From: Plasmodium coatneyi
Taxonomy: Eukaryota > Apicomplexa > Aconoidasida > Haemosporida > Plasmodiidae
Direction: 5' to 3'
Assembly: GCF_001680005.1 (NCBI RefSeq)
Contig: NC_033567.1
Location: forward strand, 3,410,001 to 3,474,000
DNA length: 64,000 nucleotides
Part shown: positions 23,242-33,177 of the stretch, in pieces
Position numbering within the stretch: position 1 is the first letter of the stretch
How the letters are laid out: each line of letters opens with the position of its first letter
The notes under the pieces: generated by a model
The model's input: only the letters and a program-made list of their open reading frames with translations
The model's database searches: none
Told to the model about the DNA's origin: nothing
Made by a program: the position numbers and the translations under genes

Positions 23242-24567
23242 TCACATACTTCCATAACTTATATTTTTCCGCTGTGTCCGCCCATTATTTGTCCTTCTTC
23301 CATGTGGTGGTCGTTCGTCATATATAGTAGATTCTTCTTCCATGGAACCTATCGTCGAACCATCTGCTGAATAGTCCGTAGAATCGTCCGTAAATGATGT
23401 GTTTAAGTCTTGCCTAACAAACCTTCTTTTTTTGCTGCTATTCCCACCGGAGGAAAGGGTTCCACGTATTCCAGAGAATAAGGAGGTATACTAATAGAAA
23501 TGGAACAAGGTAGTAAGGGGTGTGGTGAATATGCTCAAAATCTATATAACGTACTTCACTTTAAACATTCATTTTTAAATAAAAATAAATATTAATAAAT
23601 AACATTGTCTATGTTACTAATGTATAGTGGTGGCAATTACTTTATATGTTAAGAAAGAAAGGGACGCTATTCCAAGCGTTGCAAGTGTACCGGATATGGC
23701 AGGGATGTTTAATTCAGAAGGGGAGGTGTCTGTTACTGTGTGGGAATGAGATTGCCTTGTTTCAGGCATTGTAGTTCCTTTTAAAGATTCTAATTCAGAT
23801 TCCAATTCTGATGGTTTGGGAATATCCTCTGCATCAGTACTAGTAGTAGTGCTTTTGCATATTTTATTGAATAAGGTACAATAACCCTCCTCTCCTTCCT
23901 GCTTGCCCCGTCCTGTTATTGTTGTGGTGCATTGGGACTGCATTCCACTGCAGGCATCCTGAACACCCTCCACATATTTTTTATATTCCTTTAGGCATGA
24001 AATCTCACTTCCTCCTATTTGTCCCAGTATATATGAATAGTCTTGAGTATAGTCAAATATGGTTTTCCTGTGGTTGAATTCTTCTCCTTTATCACTATGG
24101 TGCCCGAAGCATTTGACCAGTTCTTCCGCATTGGCCTGTATTGCTGCATCAATTTTTTCCATCTTCTCCTTAAATTCGTCATCACCTGTATATATTGCAG
24201 ACAATATTTCACCCACGTAGTAATGGAGAAATTTACATTCTTTCGAAGTTTCCATTTCCCCGCTTCCTATTCCCTTTACACAGCAGAGTGCCTTCATAAT
24301 TTTATCCCTAGGAGCTATATCCGATATACTACTCTCCAGTGCTACTCTCATTTTCTTCATGTTGTCTTTTTCATCACAGTTCGCCTGACCTTGCTTCAAT
24401 TTATTATATTCTCCCCTGGAAGGTAATTCATTTAAACATTGATCTTCCTCCCCTCCCTATAAATATGGAATTAAGTAACGGCATATATATATATTCACAT
24501 TTTTATACATATATATGCATCATATTCAGTTCATATTATTCGTCTTTCCATTTGCATTTCCTACCAT
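23242..24567 (-). CDS. kir: KIR variant antigen 3a, single divergent domain
   Basis: Predicted 355 aa: exon 1 24565-24567 (ATG only, donor GTAGGA), exon 2 23641-24456, exon 3 23242-23490, all phase 0. Exon 2 starts G-G-E-E-D-Q-C-L-N-E-L-P-S and has the altered hallmark C-K-F-L-H-Y-Y-V-G-E in place of Y-Y-W-x-G, then F-D-Y-T-Q-D-Y. A Ser/Thr/Glu-rich stalk (E-S-E-L-E-S-L-K-G-T-T) precedes the membrane segment ending S-F-L-T-Y-K. The tail starts Y-T-S-L-F-S-G-I-R and ends N-I-S-Y-G-S-M. Its closest relative here is the partial gene 1a. The ATG-only exon is inferred from the ATG|GT context and phase, and from the same arrangement in 2a and 4a. Confidence 0.85.
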
Positions 24568-25663
24568 TTTCCCCCTTAATTTGGCTTTGCTTCCTTATAT
24601 TTTTAATGCATAAAACCTCTTACGTACATTGTGTAGTTATCTTCATATTTGCGCTTAGCCTATCCTACTAGTTCTGAAAAGTTAGGCAAATATTCCTCAA
24701 TTTCTCACACATCATTATAAACATACGATAACATTATGTATACGAAGTTCCTAATCTGTTCACCTCCACACTTAAAAAGTATTCAAACTATCCCTTCTCC
24801 TTAAGGATTTATTCCCCTTTCTTCTCTTCAAGCATTACAAATTTCTTCTAAAACTTGAAGTCCACATATAAATTTATATGTACTACTTATATAAAAAATG
24901 CTATTTACTAAGTATGAAAGAAGGAAGAGAATGATGGAAGGAGTGTTAGGGGTGGTAGGTGGAAGGAAGGTTGTGTTAGGAGTGGCGCACATTCCTTATT
25001 TATTACTTTTCCTTTCTTTATCACTACACTCTGCGTGAGTTTGTGTATTATTATATTACACCTTCTTTACACTTATTTATTCTTTCTTTTTAAAAGTGTA
25101 ATTTTTCTTCCCCCTTTCCCTAATGTGAAAAATTTCTAAAATTATGTTACTTAAATTCAAAGAACACTCTACACCTCCGTTCAGAATTATTTCGCACTTC
25201 GAAAATTTTTTTTTCTTTATGTAAGCACATATACAACCCTATTCCACATATTGAGCACTTTTTACTTCTTCCCTTTCTCTTTAATATTGGTTAAAATTTT
25301 ATGTACACTACCTTCTTTCCTTCCCATTTCTTCGTTTCTTCCTTTTTTTTTTTTTTTTTCTTTTTTGTTTTTTTTCCATTCGCCCCATTCTTTCACATTT
25401 CGTTTTAAGTGTTGTCCTCTTCATGCAGAGAGTTATTCATATAAACAAATGTAGGAAGGAAAAAAAGGAGTAATAAAAAAAAAAAAAATAATAAGGAAGG
25501 AAAAAAGAAATGCAAAGAAAAGAAGAGGAGTAAGGAACAAAGGAAGAAATGTCACTTTGTTTATTACACTGTATATAGAAACTGTGTGTAGTTATTTATT
25601 GTTTCTTCCCAGTGGGGATGAACATTACGTACACCATATTAGTGTAAAGGTAAGGGCATGACA
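24568..25663. other. Spacer between KIR 3a and 3b (homologous to 0.55-1.66 kb)
   Basis: No gene. It aligns by eye with 549-1640, including the CCTTAAGGATTTATTCC motif, the ACACTCTGCGT stretch and T-rich tracts (25,338-25,375). A GTTAGGGGTGGTAGGTGGAAGG unit occurs near 24,945. Confidence 0.7.
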
Positions 25664-27267
25664 TTACATATGTCCATAACTTATATTATTTCTATTCTGT
25701 CGTTGTCTCTGTTGTTGTTGTCCTTTCCTATGCCTCCATGCTGGTGTCTTATTATATATGGTAGAATTATCTGTTGAATCACCTATTTTTGAAGCTACTG
25801 TGGAGCCTGTTTCTGTTGAATATAATGTGGAAGTGTCCTCTGTTAAGTCGTCGTAGTTACGCTGAACTGCTGCTCTTCTTCCTGGACTCCTTCCTTTAAA
25901 TGTGTTATGTATCCAGGAGGGTAGAAGATTATACTGAAGAAAGAAAGGAGGAGGTGGAAGGGTGTAAAAATGTGTGTGGAATATATATAAAATAACTCAC
26001 TCCTGTTTTTCACATGTATTGTTCATAAAAAAGGGGGTAATGTTTCCCTTTCCTTCCATTTTTACTATGATTCGTATATTAAAATGTGTACATGTGTATT
26101 GTGTATATATTGTGTACATTGTGTTGTGGTAATTGTTACCTTATACAGGAGGAATGTGATTGTTGGTAGTCCTATTGCAGCCAATACGCCACCTGACACA
26201 GCAGCAGGTGCAACGGCACCACTATGTTGGCTGCTTCCACTACCATCAGAAGCAGAAGCAGTGAAGGAACCACTACTACCAGCTTGATTTGGATTGGGAT
26301 TTGATTTGGGTTTGAAACAGATAGTATCCAGATCCTTATTTTCCTCCTCTGATGGAAGGTCCTCCCGTTCCTCCATAGATTTAGACTGCAATTCTGATGG
26401 TTTGGGGATGTTCTTATCACGGTTCTCCTGGAACTTTTCCCTAAATTTGTTACAGAAGTCATCTTGAATATGTTCCCCGCAATTTGCGCTTACCATTCTG
26501 TAAGCATTATTAGCTCCACCATTTCCATTATCTCCAACAAGATAGTTCTTATAGTTCTGAAAACACGAGGACTTATGGGATCCGGAATTCCTCACTTCCC
26601 TTATTATAGTTTTGTAGTCATTCCAGTAATCAAATACTGTTCTTCTCCTCTTAAAGAACTCACTGTCAATAGTCCTGTCCATAGTTATATAATTACATTG
26701 GTCTGTGGAAGCACCCAATTTAGTGTAAATATCCTCCATAGTAGTTTTAAATGAAGTACGATTCTTTAAAATGCTAATTAATAATTCTCCTAACCAAAAA
26801 TAAAAGAAATAACAAATTACTGAACAAGGTGGTTGTTCTTCCTTGTTTGTAATTAATTTAGATATCAAACACCAAACATTCGTAATTTCATTAGCATATT
26901 CCCCTGCTCTATCTTCCCAGTTTTTTTTCAATTTGCCTTTTAAGATGTTCTCTATTTCTGTTGTCCAAGAACTGCTACCTTGACATCCACGTTTGTCATC
27001 CTGAAACTTTTTATATATTTGTTTGGATGGTAATTTATCCACACTACACTGCTACGAGGGAAGTTGGTCGCAGAAAGTGGAATATACATGTACGGGCTTT
27101 TATGTATTCTTATTTTTGTGCATTTTATTATATTGTGCACATAGAGCAATATTATATGTACATACATACATGCATTGCACTAATGTATGCATGCCAATGT
27201 ATGCTAATGTACATTCATTTTTTTGCACCAATTGGGAATAAATGAAAGGTGTTATTACTTTTGTCAT
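25664..27267 (-). CDS. kir: KIR variant antigen 3b, with CD99-like N-P-N-P-N segment
   Basis: Single-domain KIR of 396 aa: exon 1 27259-27267 (M-T-K, donor GTAATA), exon 2 26140-27051, exon 3 25664-25933, all phase 0. Exon 2 has L-P-S-K-Q-I-Y, C-Y-F-F-Y-F-W-L-G-E and F-D-Y-W-N-D-Y. A stalk containing NPNPNQAGSSGSF (about 26,255-26,300) resembles the middle of CD99, and the membrane segment ends F-L-L-Y-K. The tail starts Y-N-L-L-P-S-W, has Gln/Arg runs and ends N-I-S-Y-G-H-M. Paralogue of 1b at the same module position. In 3b the CD99-like part reads SSGSF without the extra S-R of 1b, so it is closer to what I recall of CD99. Confidence 0.88.
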
Positions 27268-28466
27268 TGTTGCGGTCACTGTTTATGTACATTATTTGGA
27301 ATATATATAATAAATTCATGTTATAAAATGTGTTCCTTCATATATATGAAGTTCACATATGTGGAAACATTTTTCCTTTGTTCCTTATAATGATTATGAA
27401 TATGATTATTGATGAATATGAATATGGATGAATGTTGATGTCGAAAATTTTGCACTCTCTCTCTGTGAAAACAATACTACACACATTCATTAATTTCTTC
27501 CAAAAGTAACAAAATAACACATTACATACATATGTACATTAAATCATCGTGCTCCCATAATTAAGGTACAAAAAAGGTAGGAACAAAAATGCAATGACAA
27601 AAATGCAGTGAACAAAAATGCGGTGAACAAAAACTGAATGAACAAAAATGCAGGAACTAATATACTAGAATAGAAATATGAAAGAAAATGAAAGCATAAT
27701 TGAACTCTTTTCACATTATTCATACACTCGTTGTGCTAACCAATTGCACTTTGCTACCTGTAACATTATATTACTATTCTTACACTACAGTTATTACACA
27801 TATACAAGAGCGGATTTTTTTTTTAACAAAAATGTTCACACATCTACTATTAAGTAGTGCTTCTCCTTCATTTCGAGGATTTTTAAAAATTAATAACGAA
27901 TACTGTGTACTTTTTACACAGAGAGTATTTCCTTCCTCCCTACGGAAGGTGTGTACACATATGAATATGTAATACGCAGAGTGTACATTAGTAAAAGAAA
28001 TATACAGAAGGGAGTATAATATGTAAAATGCATTGCGCCCATTATACAGAAAAGTAGAAATAACTGCGTACGCATGAATAATAACATCTTCCGTGCAGTT
28101 CACTTTATTTTCTTTCTCATTCTTCATCACACAGTGATAATAATTTCTATCTCTCCAGCTCTCCCATAAGTATACCCTGAATAACAGAGGTTTATAGAAT
28201 ATACACTATATTATTTCATATACTACATTCGTAGTACATATTATTCCTAACATATTAGCGCATACCACTCTTCCTTTCTTTTATTTCTGTTCCATAGAAT
28301 TAATAAATTCAGTTCGTTTTGTGGTGTAAAATGAGTTTAAAGAATAAAAGGAATAAAAGGACACAAAACATAATAGTGATCATATTCTTTCCTTATTTGA
28401 AGCTTCTAAAGTTTAAAAGGGAGTTTCGAGAAATATTTTGAAAATAGCTTATATCGTTCAAGTTTT
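27268..28466. other. Upstream region of KIR 3b, up to the ITS
   Basis: No gene. It holds a short GAATATGGATGAAT run (27,390-27,435) and four to five copies of an AACAAAAATGCAGTG-type unit (27,590-27,660). The presumed promoter of 3b is here. Confidence 0.5.
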
Positions 28467-29333
28467 CGATTTAGGGTTTAGAGTTCAGAGTTTAGGGTTT
28501 TGATTTTAGTGTTCAGGGTTTATGTTCATAGATGGTGGTGCAAGTTAAAATTTTAGTCTTTAGATTTCAGAGTTTAGAGTTCAGTGTTTAGGGATTAGGA
28601 TTTAGGGTTTAGGCTTTAGGTTTTAGGTTTAGCGTTCCGTGTTTATGGTTCACGCTTCACAGTTTAGTGTTTAGGGTTCATGTTTTTATGGGTTTATGGT
28701 TTAGGATTCAGGATCTAGGGTTCAGGGTTTAGAGTTTACAGTTCAGGATTTAGGATTCAGGGTTTATAGTTTAGGGTTCAGTCTTTAGTGTTCAGGTTTA
28801 GGGCTCAGGTTACATGGTTTAAGTTCTAGGCTTTCAAGTTTATGGGTATATTTTTTAGTCTTCAGGGTTCAGGGTTTAAGGATCAGACTTCAGTGTTCAG
28901 CTTTTAGACTTTAGGTTTTAGTGTTTACATTTGAGGCTTCACGCTCAACAAGTAGGTATTCCCCATGTCTATATTGCTATGAACCTGTTCCTTAAAAAAT
29001 GCTTTCGCCGAATCTTAAGTCTAAACTGTAAAATTAAATGCTAAAAACTAAATCTTGAACTCTAAAACTTAAAACCTGAACTCTCAACCTTAAAATGCTA
29101 AACCCAGAAACAAATGAAACCTAAACCCTTAACCATAAACCCTGAACCATAAACCCTAAAATCTGAACTCTAGGCCCTGAATCCTAAACCCCAAATCCTG
29201 AACCCTGGACCCTACATCCTAAATCCTGAATCCTAGAGCCTGAATTCTGAACCCTAAAGGCAGAATCCTGAACCCTAAAACCTAAACCCTTAAACCATAA
29301 ATCCTAAACCGTAAACCGTGAATCCTAAATGGA
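28467..29333. repeat. Interstitial telomere-like block, module 3 (head-to-head)
   Basis: The G-rich form (GGGTTTAGAGTTCAG) is at about 28,467-28,945 and the C-rich form (CCCTGAACCATAAACCC) at about 29,020-29,330, with a spacer of about 75 bp. It is the most degenerate of the four. It lies between divergent genes 3b and 3c. Confidence 0.9.
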
Positions 29334-30189
29334 GGAAAGAAATTAATACTGAGGATTCATGAACGGAAGAAAAAGATATATTTATATATATAATGTGGTC
29401 TATGTAGAAGGAGGGGGGGAGTCTGCATATTGTGATGTATATTATATATTAGCGTTGTATTTTTAATAAATTCATGGAAAAGAAAAGGGACGTGAACTAA
29501 TTTTTAGCTTATAGTATGAATGAAATAGGAACGATGTTCAGTCCTTACAGTGTGTACCTTATGTAAATGATTTATATGTTTTTTTCTCACCGAAAGAGGA
29601 AAAAAAGGGGAATAGATTAATATGTGAAATATATAATGTATTAAGGGTGCAAAAAGGGGTTTAGAGAGCTTGTTGGACATTTTTCATGTGAATGAGTTGC
29701 TCTGTAGTTTAATTGTAGGAAGGGAAAAAAAAGAAAAGAAATCATTCATATGTACTGAATGTATGGAAGGAGGAGGAGAAAAGTTCCATGCCTGCATATA
29801 CATAATGAATTGTGAACATAGGAATATAGTGTTTTCCATAATTAGGAACAATTCAATAACATAGCGAATATGATTGTGCACAAGGTATTGGTTTTCCTCC
29901 CTTTAGTTCATTATTTTAGCACATTTGCTTATATTGTATGTGAATAATATGTATGTAATGATTTGATACATATACATGATATATTATTATTATCTAGGAA
30001 TTGAGCAATGTGTATTATTGAAGGATAATAATTCAATATATATGCGCTTATAATCAATATTAAGCAAGTAAATTTTGTAAAATCTCCTTTTGTATATATA
30101 GTGTTCACACAATATTCCATCTACACCGCAGTGAAAATAGGAACATATATACACATTTCATTGAACACATCTATAAGTTTCAATTCTAG
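29334..30189. other. Upstream region of KIR 3c
   Basis: AT-rich, no convincing gene. It should contain the start exon of 3c, which was not resolved. Confidence 0.45.
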
Positions 30190-32311
30190 GTAGTTCAATT
30201 TCAAAGAATATGAGCGGAAGTAATACAGGGAAGGAACTTAAATGTAGTAGGAATGCGGGAGGTCTGAATGCAAGTGGGAAACAGTTGGGGGAAATGGTAA
30301 CGGAACTCCAAAGTGGAAGGAACCTAGCAGTTGATATTTTACGTGCCGCATGCTGTGTTCTTGGCGCTTATACAAAGAATATTAGGGGAGATGGAGGCTG
30401 TGATCTCCTGTACTATTTAGTAGGAAGTATAGTATATAAGAAATTAGGAAGGGAACATGATTTTGGGAGAACTATGAATAATTTGTACAAAGTACTGGGA
30501 CAAATGCTCAATACAAGTGAGTGTAAAATTGAGGATCATACTAATGGTGAAAGTCTTTTCGCCAAAATGGAACAACTGCACGAATATAATTTGAGCCCTG
30601 ATGGAACATGGGAAGAGAAGGGGAATCCCAATCAAGTGAACTGTGGGATGTGCACTAATTATTTGAAGGAGATTGCAGAAGCATGCGGGAAGGTAAAAAC
30701 ATATTGTAGGGACCCAGGAAATAGTCACAGTTGTGAAGGTATTGGAGAAGCAATGCATAAACATAGTCCTGAGTACGTGTTACACTTAATATATGGCATA
30801 ATTCCTGAGTTCGAGGGCACTTTAATGGAAGAGAGGAAACAGGTACTGAGGGTTACTCCCCCTTAAACTGGGATGTACCAATATACATAAAGCACTTTAT
30901 ACATGGTATAATAGGAAAATGTGAGAAATACGTAGGAACACCCATTTATATATATTCTGCATTCCCTGTTAATTATATTTATAGGAAGACGAGAATCCAT
31001 GTTTAAATAAATTACCTTCACAAGGAATGTACAATAAATTTCAGAAGGACCTAAGCGCGTGCAGTTCTGATGATTCTGTAGAGGGAATGAAGGCTAATTT
31101 AAGGGGAGATACAAATATTGAGGCCTCTATGGACTACATTTTAAATGCTTGGTGTACTGTGTCCAATATAGAAGTGGGCAATAATTTATGCGATGAACGC
31201 TGGAATTTTTTATATTACTGGGTAGGATTTACATTATCCGATACACCCGTAGGAGACTCATTCTCAGGTCTTATGAAAAAAGTTTACAGTACACTAGGGA
31301 ACTGTTCTTCAGGAAGTAAGTGCGATATTATACACACTAGTGATGTCAGCAGGAACTTTCATCAGCAGATGAGGACAGTGCACGCTTACTGTCAGGACTA
31401 TAATACTATAGAACAGCAATCGGAAGTTAGTGGCAATTCCTGCAAAGAAATATATTATACATACCTGGAAGGTGTTAGTACGGCTTACAAAGCTGTAATG
31501 CAGCACTGCGCGCAAGATACTACTAAAGGATATTGCCAAGAATTTAAAAGAAAATATGAGAAATACGGTGGTCCCGTATTATCAGATTTGATGTGTTCTT
31601 TAAAATATACCGCAGATTGTCCAACCAACAACAACCACATCACCACTTCTGCTGCTGCTATCTCGTCCACCCTAGCGCTCTTAGGTTTACCGGCGGCTGC
31701 TTTCTTTTCATACAAGGTACAACTACCATTATAATTACAATTATAATTGTAATTGCCCATTATAATTGTAACTATAATAACAATTACAGTTACAATTGTA
31801 ATTATAATGGACAATTATAATGGTAAAGTGTGCACACATATTATATCATCTATTAATACTTATTTTTTTTACTTGGAATAAGAATAGATTGAACTTCTTT
31901 TATATATATTTCACCCCCTCCTCCTCAATATTCTTCCCTCCCCCTTCCTTCCTTTTCTTCCTTCCCTTTGAATAATTTTCTCAGTATAATCTTTTACCTG
32001 ATTGGATAACTAACTACTTTCCAAACAGCAATAGAAGTAGAAGAAAAAGGAGGTCCCCCAGGTATGACTTGGATAGAGAAACTGAAGATTCCACATTCGA
32101 CCCCGCAACGGACGTTTCAACGGACGTATCAATAATAGCACCTTCAACAATAGGAGACTTGTCAACATCTACAACAGAAGAAGAAGTGTCTACCATATAT
32201 AATGGTAGGCCACCATCACGTGTAGGAAGGGGAAATGCACAACAACAACAACAACAAAGGCATAAGCAACAACATCATAGACAAAGAAATATAGGTTATC
32301 AAAACATGTAA
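30190..32311 (+). CDS. kir: KIR variant antigen 3c, two Cys-rich domains (start uncertain)
   Basis: Three resolved exons: 30190-30842 (domain A; the first in-frame ATG is 30210), 30985-31716 (domain B plus membrane segment), 31985-32311 (tail). Domain A is divergent: no L-P-S start, hallmark C-D-L-L-Y-Y-L-V-G in place of Y-Y-W-x-G. Domain B is typical: N-K-L-P-S-Q-G-M-Y and W-N-F-L-Y-Y-W-V-G. The membrane segment ends A-F-F-S-Y-K. The tail starts Y-N-L-L-P-D-W, has Thr/Ser and acidic stretches, a CAA-encoded Gln run and ends N-I-G-Y-Q-N-M. The start is open: a TCTAG acceptor at 30,189 would need an upstream exon in another phase than the siblings, or translation may begin at 30210. Confidence 0.8.
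31727..31822. repeat. AT-rich palindromic repeat (ATTATAATTACAATTATAA type)
   Basis: About 95 bp made of ATTACAATTATAATTGTAATT units on both strands, forming many overlapping inverted repeats. It starts 11 bp after the exon border of KIR 3c, in the intron between membrane and tail exons. Confidence 0.85.
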
Positions 32312-33177
32312 CACTTGAAGGAATGGAAGGAGAGGGAGGGGAACGTGTAATGTCTACACCTTCCCTCCTTCCCAGAAATTATAGACTACACATACAATGT
32401 TTACTCCTTCCCCCAAAGATCTATAATGACTTATACCTAAGTGAACAACAAAGAACCACTTTTGGGGGGTATGGAATGTGCCGAAGGAAGGAAGAAGAAA
32501 ATTTTTTGTACACATGTGCACATGAATAATATTTAATAAAAAAAGAAAAAGCGAAAGAAAAAAAATAACAGCAAAAATCACTATTTACGAATGTTTGTGT
32601 TCTCCAACGCGCTCAAGTGATTGGTGTCTCTTTTTTTCCTTTTTTTCCGCTTTCCGTTGGTTAACATAACGATTGAGTTCATTTTTTTGCAGGTCTCTAT
32701 CTTCGTAATATTTTTTTCTTTTCTTTAAATATTTCTTTGAAGAGCTCAGCACATTTTTTCTTCTTTATGCTAATGTGAGTGTTGTGCAGTTCGTGCCAGT
32801 TTTTCCTTTTTTTCTTTTTTTTATAATCTTTATTAGTTTCTCGCTCTAGCTTTGTCTATTTTGTCCGCTTGTTGGGTGAGCGAGAAATATATAGGGCTTT
32901 CATGGCCAGAAAGTAGCTTAAAGGAGGGAAAATTATTCACTTCCACTTATATTGATTACGCATTAGAATGAATACTTTAGTACAATGAAATGAGAAAGGA
33001 AAAAATAAAAAAAAAGTGGAGAGTGAAAAATAAAAGAAAGTAGTGCAAAGAAAGGAAAAAAGAAGGAAAAGTGTCATTTTCCATTTATGCTTCCTTTCCC
33101 ATACACACTGCATAAAGCGCGCGATCACTTATGCTTCCTTCCATGAGAAAGGTACATTTCCCTTACCCCTGCATGTG
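32312..33177. other. Convergent gap between KIR 3c and 4a
   Basis: 3' regions of convergent KIR genes, with T-rich (32,630-32,720, 32,805-32,825) and A-rich (32,540-32,570, 33,000-33,060) tracts. No gene seen. Confidence 0.6.
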
